NCBI GenBank assembly: GCA_017399225.1
Contig: JAFQEB010000012.1
Span: forward strand, 1 to 37,315
DNA length: 37,315 nt
Direction of reading: 5' to 3'
From: Clostridia bacterium
Lineage (GTDB): Bacteria; Bacillota_A; Clostridia; Christensenellales; Aristaeellaceae
Shown here: piece after piece, positions 31,816-37,315 of the stretch
How positions within the stretch are numbered: the first letter of the stretch is position 1
Layout of the letters: each line of letters opens with the position of its first letter
Translations under genes and position numbers: made by a program
Notes under the pieces: model-generated
Seen by the model: only the letters and a program-made list of their open reading frames with translations
Told to the model about the DNA's origin: nothing
The model's database searches: none

Positions 31816-33372
31816 TTATTCCTCGACCTCCCGGACGTTCTCGCACTCCAGCTTCACGCCGTCCTGGCCGGTGATGGTCACGTTGTCCATCACGATCCGG
31901 TCTACGTTGATGGCCACCAGACCCTTGCGGTTCATGTAGGGCACGCCGCAGGCCATGGCGGGCTGCATTTCCTTGGCGTTTTCGCCGCAGGTGATGGAGA
32001 CGTTCTTCATCTCCACGCAGCCGATGGGCTTCTCCGGCAGGCCCAGGAAGTAGCCGGCGCAGGCGACGTTTGTGGCGGTGACGTCCTTGAAGGCGATGCG
32101 GCCGATGTGGGGCGTGCGCTCGTCCACAGGCTGCTTCTCGCGGGTCTGCACGTACTCGGTCTTGCCGTCGGGGTCGCAGAAGTACAGGCAGTTGACCACA
32201 TAGGGCGTGCCCACATTGTCCATCATCACGTTCTCGAACACGATCTCGTCGATCACGCCCTGCTCACCGCGTCCGCGGCGGGTTTTGATGCGCAAGCCGC
32301 GGTCGGTGTTGCGCATCAGGCAGTCGTGGCAATAGACGTGGTTCACGCCGCCGGCCATTTCGCTGCCGCAGGTCATGCCGCCGTGGCCGTTCTCCATCAG
32401 GCAGTGGCTGACCTCCATATTGGAGGTGGGCGTCTTGTAGGTGGCGCCCATGTACAGCTTGCCGGCCTTGATAGCGATGCAGTCGTCGCCCAGGGAGAAA
32501 TGCGCGCCCGCCAGCAGGATGTTCGTGCAGCTTTCAGGGTCGAAGCCGTCGGTGTTGGGGCTGTCCGCCGGAGCGTTGACATGGATGTTGAGGAACTTCA
32601 AATCGCGGCTGAAATAGGGCTGCAGGTTCCACGCGGGGCTGTTGCGGAAGGTGACGCCCTGCACGGTGACGTTCTCGCAGTCGTTAATGAAGAACATGCG
32701 GGGCCGCCATGCGCCGCGCATGATGCGGTGGTTGACCCACCAGTCCGCCTTGTCGCCCTGGCCGTCCAGCACGCCTTCGCCGTAGAGGACCACGTCCTCC
32801 ACGCCGTTGCCGGAGATGAAGGCGGCGAACATGTCCAGGGGATTGCCCTCCCAGGAGCCCAGGTTCAGGTCGCGCTTCTCGTCGGTGGACTGGATCATGC
32901 CCGGCAGGATCGGGAACTTGCTGCGGTCGGTGTCCAGCAGCAGGGTCGCGCCCTTCTGGATCTCGATGCGGACATGGCTCTTGAGGAAGATGGGCAGCAC
33001 ATGGTACTCGCCGGCCGGGATCAGCACGCGGCCCTTCTTCGGGCAGGTGTTGATGGCCGCCTGAATGGCGGGAGTATCGTCATGCACGCCGTCGCCCACC
33101 GCGCCGAAGCGACGGACGTTCAGCGTGAAGCTCTCCTCCTCCGTACGGAAGGTCACCCGGCCCATTTCCTTGCTGCCGTCCCAGACCTTGATCGTATACT
33201 TCGTATCCGGCCAGAGGCCATAGATGGAATGCACCACCGTTTCCGCCGTGCCGGCCGCCTCGCCGTTGAGCGTCAGCTCATAGGGCTTTTTCGTGTTGTA
33301 CAGACCGCCGTCGGGCAGCTCGATGGTGGCGCTGCGGGCGGATACAAACAGCTTCTTGACCTCAAACATCAT
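31816..33372 (-). CDS. GH28 polygalacturonase-type glycoside hydrolase, cytoplasmic
   Basis: 518 residues. GH28 enzymes hydrolyse alpha-1,4-galacturonan by inversion. Residues ~10-75 look like a fibronectin type III-like module (Y.LTLNGE ... VHSIYGLWPDTKYTIKVWDG), as in exo-polygalacturonases; the parallel beta-helix begins with FNVRRFGAVGDG-like LNVRRFGAVGDGVHDDTPAIQAAI. All four active-site motifs are intact: NTDGFD, GDDCIAIK, GHGG and RIKT. There is no signal peptide, so it probably acts inside the cell on imported oligogalacturonides, releasing galacturonate for UxaC. Its ATG overlaps the stop of the GH105-like gene by four bases. Controlled, by inference, by the operator at 34203. Confidence 0.94.
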   Translation of the reverse strand: MMFEVKKLFVSARSATIELPDGGLYNTKKPYELTLNGEAAGTAETVVHSIYGLWPDTKYTIKVWDGSKEMGRVTFRTEEESFTLNVRRFGAVGDGVHDDTPAIQAAINTCPKKGRVLIPAGEYHVLPIFLKSHVRIEIQKGATLLLDTDRSKFPILPGMIQSTDEKRDLNLGSWEGNPLDMFAAFISGNGVEDVVLYGEGVLDGQGDKADWWVNHRIMRGAWRPRMFFINDCENVTVQGVTFRNSPAWNLQPYFSRDLKFLNIHVNAPADSPNTDGFDPESCTNILLAGAHFSLGDDCIAIKAGKLYMGATYKTPTSNMEVSHCLMENGHGGMTCGSEMAGGVNHVYCHDCLMRNTDRGLRIKTRRGRGEQGVIDEIVFENVMMDNVGTPYVVNCLYFCDPDGKTEYVQTREKQPVDERTPHIGRIAFKDVTATNVACAGYFLGLPEKPIGCVEMKNVSITCGENAKEMQPAMACGVPYMNRKGLVAINVDRIVMDNVTITGQDGVKLECENVREVEE

Positions 33373-34178
33373 CTCACCCCAAATACTTCTTCCATCATTT
33401 CAGCCGCGCGGGTCTCGCCATTCAGGCGAAGCGCAGCCATCCCCTTGCAGGCCACGGGGAGATAGCGCTCCGGGTCGATCAGCCCCTGCCGTACGCCCTG
33501 CAGCAGCGCATACAGGACGATCGCAGTCGCAGCAGCATCCGGCGCACTTTCTGCGTCGGTCGGGTCTGCTGTCAGCATACCCTTCGCATTCATGCGGTGC
33601 AGCACGCCGGAGAGGGTCTCGCGGTAGATATCCACCATGGCGCGCCAGTGCTCGTAGAGCTGATCGGCGCAAAGCGCCACGCTGTCCGCCAGCGCCATGA
33701 GGAACCAGGCCTCACTGCGCAGGGAGAAGCCCTCCCCTTCGGCAGCACGGTGGAGCTTCTCCCTGGCGTCCCACAGCTTCGCGTGGGCGCTGCGGAAGGC
33801 CGCCGCCACCTGCCCGACCTTCTCCATGCCGTTCAGCTTCATCTCATAGGCCATGCGGAAGGGCAGCTCTGCGTACAGCTTTTCTAGGGTGGCCGTCTCT
33901 ACCGGAGCAGCATTCAGCTCCGCCATCACCTGGCGGATCGTCTCGCGGTACTTCTCCTCGCCGGTCGTCTCCAGCGCAAAAAACAGCGTCTTGCCCTTCT
34001 CAGGGGTGCATTCGCCCTGATCAATATAGGCGTCCGCGCAATCAATCACATACTTTTTGAGGTTCTCCGCCTCCGGGAAGGTCATACAGACGCGGATGGC
34101 GAAATCCTCCGCAGGATTCCATACCGCGCCGGCTGATTTGGCTATCAGATACTCCCTGAACCAGCCCATGGTACTCAT
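33369..34178 (-). CDS. Short GH105-like (unsaturated uronyl hydrolase) protein
   Basis: 269 residues from ATG 34178 (GGGAG eight bases upstream; ATGs at 34193 and 34184 are alternatives, and the longest frame runs through the promoter). The all-helical sequence follows the GH105/GH88 pattern: LKKYVIDCADAYIDQGECTPEKGKTLFFALETTGEEKY, then TLEKLYAELPFRMAYE, FSLRSEAWFLMALADSV and a C-terminal TAIVLYALLQGVRQGLID. It is about 100 residues shorter than usual, and where active members have Trp-x-Asp-x-Leu-Tyr/Leu-Met (the catalytic Asp) this one has Thr-Leu-Glu99-Lys-Leu-Tyr. The canonical aromatic substrate residues also look absent. It may be altered in activity or a non-enzymatic relative. First gene of the operon with GH28. 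No signal peptide. Confidence 0.65.
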   Translation of the reverse strand: MSTMGWFREYLIAKSAGAVWNPAEDFAIRVCMTFPEAENLKKYVIDCADAYIDQGECTPEKGKTLFFALETTGEEKYRETIRQVMAELNAAPVETATLEKLYAELPFRMAYEMKLNGMEKVGQVAAAFRSAHAKLWDAREKLHRAAEGEGFSLRSEAWFLMALADSVALCADQLYEHWRAMVDIYRETLSGVLHRMNAKGMLTADPTDAESAPDAAATAIVLYALLQGVRQGLIDPERYLPVACKGMAALRLNGETRAAEMMEEVFGVR

Positions 34179-34202
34179 GTTCATCGCTCCCATCCTATGC
34201 AA

Positions 34203-34218
34203 TGTAAGCATTTTCAGC
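34203..34218. promoter_or_regulatory. LacI-type operator in front of the GH105/GH28 operon
   Basis: TGTAAGCATTTTCAGC, identical over 16 bases to 27701-27716, placed just after the predicted transcription start of the GH105-like gene. It links this operon to the LacI regulator encoded 6.5 kb away. Confidence 0.78.
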
Positions 34219-34226
34219 CTTCGTTC

Positions 34227-34255
34227 ATTATACCGGAATATACGCGGGAAGTCAA
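34227..34255 (-). promoter_or_regulatory. Sigma-A promoter of the GH105/GH28 operon
   Basis: Leftward TTGACT (34250-34255), 17-base spacer, TATAAT (34227-34232). Confidence 0.85.
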
Positions 34256-34293
34256 TTGCGAAAGCGAAAGCAGAAAAGTTTCCGGCTGTCGCC

Positions 34294-34316
34294 AACCTTT
34301 CTCGGTTTTCTTCGTC
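34294..34316 (+). promoter_or_regulatory. Candidate ECF-type promoter of the sigma factor gene
   Basis: AAC (34294-34296), 16-base spacer, CGTC (34313-34316), 40 bases before the sigma factor start. This resembles the AAC/CGTC layout of promoters read by ECF sigma factors and would make the gene autoregulated. No sigma-A promoter is evident in the same gap. Confidence 0.42.
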
Positions 34317-34356
34317 TTTATGGATGAACGCGTTCCATTCACACAGGAGGTACACC

Positions 34357-35952
34357 ATGGACAGATCGCAGGCGTCAGCCTTTCTCCGCGAGCATATGCA
34401 GCAGCTGTACGGCTACTGCCTGCGGCGCTGTGCCAGTCCGCAGGATGCGGAGGACGCCGCGCAGGATATTCTCATGCAGGCATGGCGCATGCTGCAGCGG
34501 GAAGACCTGCGCGACCCCCAGCGCTACCTTTGGACCATTGCCCGCAGCGTGCTGGTCAACCACTACCGTGACCGCGCCCGGTGCAGCGTCGGCGTGCCCG
34601 TGGAGGCCATGGACGAGACCGACTTTCAGGCCGATCTGCTGGCCCAGGATGATATTCGCCGCCTGCATGGGGAGCTGGCCCGCCTATCCCGCCAGCAGCG
34701 GGAGATCGTGGTGATGCACTACTTCCACCGCATGAAGCAGGCAGATATCGCCTCAGCCCTTCAGCTGCCCGTGGGCACCGTCAAATGGCACCTCTTTGAA
34801 GCAAGAAAGGAGCTTAAAATGCAAATGGAGCATCCCCGCAGTATGGAACATCTGAAATTCGACCCCATCCGCTTTTCCGCCTTTGGCACGGAGGGCAGCA
34901 TCGGCCCGGAAGGCAGCCCCTGGCGCGTTTTCCGCAGCAGCATGGCGCAGAATATCGCCTATGTCTGCCAAAGTCAGAGCCGTACCATCACCGAGATCGC
35001 AGACGCCCTGGGCGTCTCCCCCGTCTATGCGGAGGATGAAGTCATCCGCATGGCCGAGATGCACTACCTGGAAGAAGAAAACGGCAAATACCGCAGCACG
35101 ATCCTCCTGACCGAATGGACGGAGGAGCTCATCCGGCTGTCGGATGCAATGTACCTGGAGGCCGCCGCACATATTGGCCCGGCGCTGGCAGATGCGCTCG
35201 CCCCAGCGCTGACTGCAGACGAGGATATCATTTGTCCCGAAGGAGCCAGCCCGTCCTACGCCCTGTGGGCGCTGATCCCCTGGGCCATCGCCAGCCAGCC
35301 AGCCCAGGGAAGCATCTCCTTCCGGGACGTCGTTTCTCTCCGCCCCGACGGTGCGCAGAACTTCTGCCACGCGGCCATCACCCCGCCCGGCGTTCCACAG
35401 CCCGCCCTCGCCGGAAGGATGGAGCGCTTCTCCGGCCCCTGCTGGAACGCAAACAGCGGCGTGACCCTCTGGCAGATCGACACGGTCTGGTCGGAGGAGC
35501 GGATCAGCGAAATGTACCAGGCGACGGAGGGGCCGATCCTGGCACTGCTGCACCGGATGCTGGTGCAGGGCGAAACACTCAGCAAAGCAGAATATGCCCA
35601 GCTCGTTCGGCGGGGCGTCATCCGTGCTGCCGATTCCCCGGAACAGCACTGGCAGACGCAAACCCTCTGGCTGCGCGGGAAAGCCGTGCAGGAACGTCTG
35701 TTGAGCCTCGCTGCCGACGTCTTCCGCCGCCACAAGGATACGCTTTCTGCCCTGCGCGCTCCCTGGGCTTCCGCACTCATGACGGCCACGCCCCCACATC
35801 TGCGCCAGCTGCGCGAGTATCTGCTGGATGGCGTATTCCGTTCCGACCGCTTCATCCTGCACTGCCTGAACCACCTTGCTGAAGCCGGAGTGCTGCACCT
35901 GCCGACGGCAGAGGAACGCGGAACCCTCCACACGATTCTCATCACACGCTGA
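34357..35952 (+). CDS. ECF-type sigma factor with long C-terminal extension
   Basis: 531 residues from ATG 34357 (AGGAGG six bases upstream; earlier in-frame starts have no site). Sigma region 2 is at residues ~10-75 (SPQDAEDAAQDILMQAWRML ... YLWTIARSVLVNHYRD) and region 4 at ~105-153 (LARLSRQQREIVVMHYFHRMKQADIASALQLPVGTVKWHLFEARKEL). Usual ECF sigmas end near residue 170-190; this one continues for ~370 residues. The extension begins with a winged-helix-like segment (~190-255: MAQNIAYVCQSQSRTITEIADALGVSPVYAEDEVIRMAEMHYLEEENGKYRSTI), then a mainly helical domain of unknown role with many Trp and Ala. No anti-sigma gene is adjacent, so the extension may sense the signal itself. A bidirectional terminator follows. 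Confidence 0.88.
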   Translation: MDRSQASAFLREHMQQLYGYCLRRCASPQDAEDAAQDILMQAWRMLQREDLRDPQRYLWTIARSVLVNHYRDRARCSVGVPVEAMDETDFQADLLAQDDIRRLHGELARLSRQQREIVVMHYFHRMKQADIASALQLPVGTVKWHLFEARKELKMQMEHPRSMEHLKFDPIRFSAFGTEGSIGPEGSPWRVFRSSMAQNIAYVCQSQSRTITEIADALGVSPVYAEDEVIRMAEMHYLEEENGKYRSTILLTEWTEELIRLSDAMYLEAAAHIGPALADALAPALTADEDIICPEGASPSYALWALIPWAIASQPAQGSISFRDVVSLRPDGAQNFCHAAITPPGVPQPALAGRMERFSGPCWNANSGVTLWQIDTVWSEERISEMYQATEGPILALLHRMLVQGETLSKAEYAQLVRRGVIRAADSPEQHWQTQTLWLRGKAVQERLLSLAADVFRRHKDTLSALRAPWASALMTATPPHLRQLREYLLDGVFRSDRFILHCLNHLAEAGVLHLPTAEERGTLHTILITR

Positions 35953-35964
35953 ATATACAGCAAG

Positions 35965-35994
35965 GCCGCAGCAGATTTTCATGCCTGCTGCGGC
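35965..35994. terminator. Bidirectional terminator between sigma factor and oxidoreductase genes
   Basis: Perfect ten-base stem GCCGCAGCAG (35965-35974) / CTGCTGCGGC (35985-35994) with an ATTTTCATGC loop, followed by TCTTTGGG rightward, between convergent stops. Confidence 0.8.
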
Positions 35995-36006
35995 TCTTTG
36001 GGCGTC

Positions 36007-36993
36007 TTATTCAAAGGGGTACTTCATCCCCCACTGGGCACGGAGAGCGTCCATCTGTTCCATGATCCGGATGGTCTCCTCGTGGGGCATCTCCTCCGGC
36101 TCCAGGCGGCCCAGGGGGATATCCCGCAGACAGGCCTCCACCTGGTACTCATAGCCGGTGATCTGCTGCGGCACGTCGATGTGCTGCATCGGGCTGCGAT
36201 GGTCGTTGCGGTCAAAGACCTCAATATAGCCGGGATTGTTGACATTATCCACCGTCAGGTAGCCCTTGTCGCCGTAGACGACGCAGCGGCGGTCGCCATT
36301 GAAGCCGGCCGAAGCCATCAGCATGGCCACCTTCCCATCCTTGTAATGGATGGTGATATTCTCCGTGTGATCCACGCCGCTGTCCATCATGACGACGCTG
36401 CTTTCCATCCGGGCAATATCATCGCCAAAGACCATGGAGGCAAAGTTCAGCGGGTACACGCCCAGATCCAACAGCGCACCGCCCGCCAGTTCCGGCAGGA
36501 CGATGCGCGGGATGCGCTCCACATCATAGGCCAGATTCGCCGTGAGGAGCTTGGGCTGACCGATGGCGCCGGAGGCGATCAGCTCATCAACGATCCTTCT
36601 GGCGGGCATGTAGCGCGTCCAGATCGCCTCGGCCACATAGACGCCCTTCTCCCGGGCCAGGGCGAGGGCTTCCCGCGCCTGGGCGGCATTGGCGGTGAAT
36701 GCCTTTTCGCACAGGACAGGCTTCCCGTATTCGATGCACAGCTTCAGCTGCTCCGCATGGTGGCTGTGGGGGGTGGCGATATACACCAGCTCCACCGCCG
36801 GATCCTGCAGCAGCTCCTCATAGGAACCATAGGCGCGCTTCACGCCCTGCTCCCGGGCAAAGCGGATCGCCTTCTCGATATCGCGGGAAGCAATGGCATA
36901 CAGCTCCACCGGACGGCCCTGAGCCTTCATACCAAGGATGGTGCGGCACATGCTGCGGGCGATAGAACCTGCGCCGAGGATGGCAACTTTCAT
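36007..36993 (-). CDS. Gfo/Idh/MocA-family NAD(P)-dependent oxidoreductase
   Basis: 328 residues. The N-terminal Rossmann fold starts VAILGAGSIARSM (glycine-rich loop) and continues to ELVYIATPHSHHAEQLKLCIEYGKPVLCEKAFTAN; the usual EKP motif is EKA here, with the catalytic Lys kept. The C-terminal domain has the GALLDLGVYPLNFASMVFG block, with the Asp and Tyr positions typical of the dihydrodiol dehydrogenase/glucose-fructose oxidoreductase branch. These enzymes oxidise or reduce sugars and inositols; the substrate cannot be read from the sequence. It may serve sugar or uronate metabolism but carries no copy of the shared LacI operator. GGAGG lies eight bases before the ATG. Confidence 0.92.
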   Translation of the reverse strand: MKVAILGAGSIARSMCRTILGMKAQGRPVELYAIASRDIEKAIRFAREQGVKRAYGSYEELLQDPAVELVYIATPHSHHAEQLKLCIEYGKPVLCEKAFTANAAQAREALALAREKGVYVAEAIWTRYMPARRIVDELIASGAIGQPKLLTANLAYDVERIPRIVLPELAGGALLDLGVYPLNFASMVFGDDIARMESSVVMMDSGVDHTENITIHYKDGKVAMLMASAGFNGDRRCVVYGDKGYLTVDNVNNPGYIEVFDRNDHRSPMQHIDVPQQITGYEYQVEACLRDIPLGRLEPEEMPHEETIRIMEQMDALRAQWGMKYPFE

Positions 36994-37038
36994 GTAAAAT
37001 CCCTCCCGATATTGATTTGAACAGCTTTCGTTGCGTCC

Positions 37039-37067
37039 ATTTTATCACACCTTGCCGAATCCGTCAA
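37039..37067 (-). promoter_or_regulatory. Sigma-A promoter of the oxidoreductase gene
   Basis: Leftward TTGACG (37062-37067), 17-base spacer, TAAAAT (37039-37044). It sits directly after the tRNA terminator. Confidence 0.82.
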
Positions 37068-37070
37068 ACA

Positions 37071-37101
37071 AAAGAAAAACCTCACCGCGTATGCGATGAG
37101 G
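37071..37101 (-). terminator. Intrinsic terminator of the tRNA-Arg pair
   Basis: CCTCACCGC (37080-37088) / GCGATGAGG (37093-37101) stem with a four-base loop (one G-U type mismatch), followed leftward by TTTTTC. Confidence 0.88.
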
Positions 37102-37108
37102 CTTTGCG

Positions 37109-37182
37109 TGATCCCGGCAGGACTCGAACCTGCGACCTTTTGATTCGTAGTCAAACACTCTATCCAGCTGAGCTACGAGACC
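37109..37182 (-). tRNA. tRNA-Arg (ACG), copy 1
   Basis: 74-base cloverleaf on the leftward strand: acceptor GGTCTCG/CGGGATC, D-stem GCTC/GAGT, anticodon loop CTACGAA (anticodon ACG, reading CGN), T-arm GCAGG-TTCGAGT-CCTGC, discriminator A. The 3' CCA is not encoded. Second in order of transcription, followed by a terminator. Confidence 0.97.
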
Positions 37183-37228
37183 ATGTGCGTCAGGGGCAGC
37201 AGGTCAGGTCATGAACCTTATGAAGAAG

Positions 37229-37302
37229 TGATCCCGGCAGGACTCGAACCTGCGACCTATTGATTCGTAGTCAAACACTCTATCCAGCTGAGCTACGAGA
37301 CC
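37229..37302 (-). tRNA. tRNA-Arg (ACG), copy 2
   Basis: 74 bases, identical to the copy at 37109-37182 except for one base in the variable loop region (AATCAATAGG versus AATCAAAAGG). Same anticodon ACG, no encoded CCA. The 46-base spacer between the two genes has no similarity to tRNA; both are probably cut from one transcript that begins beyond the window edge. Confidence 0.97.
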
Positions 37303-37315
37303 ACATCGCTGCATA

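Noticed and set aside
37183..37228. Possible further RNA gene between the two tRNA-Arg genes
   Set aside because: The 46-base spacer shows no cloverleaf and no strong hairpin; it is most likely a processing spacer.

Overview
The window comes from a GC-rich Gram-positive bacterium, most likely an anaerobic, plant-fibre-using member of the Clostridia (Bacillota). The evidence is a perfect CIRCE operator in front of hrcA-grpE-dnaK, consensus sigma-A promoters with 16-17 base spacers, AGGAGG-type ribosome sites, RqcH, GerMN and YARHG proteins, an L,D-transpeptidase with Pro/Thr linkers, and a galacturonate/pectin gene set. No species can be named from the sequence. There is no phage, transposase, CRISPR array or rRNA; the window looks chromosomal.

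Layout. 1-2467: heat-shock operon hrcA-grpE-dnaK (leftward, dnaK cut by the window edge) with a hairpin-rich element bounded by 18-base inverted repeats between grpE and dnaK. 2578-6587: secreted YARHG protein, membrane GerMN protein, and divergent rqcH (ribosome quality control). 6663-9785: methionine ABC transporter operon metQ-metN-metI with an elaborate leader. 9843-11955: secreted L,D-transpeptidase and a small XRE regulator. 11945-14727: four tandem paralogous membrane proteins in an operon with that regulator. 14859-19342: MoxR ATPase, DUF58 protein and transglutaminase operon. 19525-22327: tldD-tldE. 22397-23604: Nudix hydrolase and a Cys-rich/NlpC-P60-like fusion. 23698-25175: M18 aminopeptidase. 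25227-34255: galacturonate and pectin catabolism (uxaC, LacI regulator, uxaB, uxaA, GH28, GH105-like protein, one unknown). 34294-35952: ECF sigma factor with a long C-terminal extension. 36007-37067: Gfo/Idh/MocA oxidoreductase. 37109-37302: two tRNA-Arg(ACG) genes.

Most notable is the methionine transporter locus. Its binding protein MetQ has its two halves in the reverse of the usual order: the mature protein begins with the block that normally forms the second half (IAVPNDPTNEGRALLLL) and ends with the block that normally comes first (ASPVPHAQIL ... HVEPMGLY), which amounts to a circular permutation. Its N-terminus lacks a lipobox. The operon starts with a consensus promoter, then a 30-codon leader ORF with ten Met and three Cys codons, then an intrinsic terminator, then a second small ORF with a strong ribosome site, then metQ. 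This looks like amino-acid-dependent attenuation rather than the S-box or T-box control usual for such genes in Bacillota.

The pectin region forms a coherent regulon. GH28 (apparently cytoplasmic) would release galacturonate from oligomers; UxaC, UxaB and UxaA would take it to 2-keto-3-deoxygluconate. The same operator-like palindrome lies just downstream of three sigma-A promoters (in front of lacI-uxaC, uxaB and the GH105-GH28 operon), in two cases as an identical 16-mer, so the LacI protein probably controls all three and itself. Sugar import and the last two pathway steps are not in the window.
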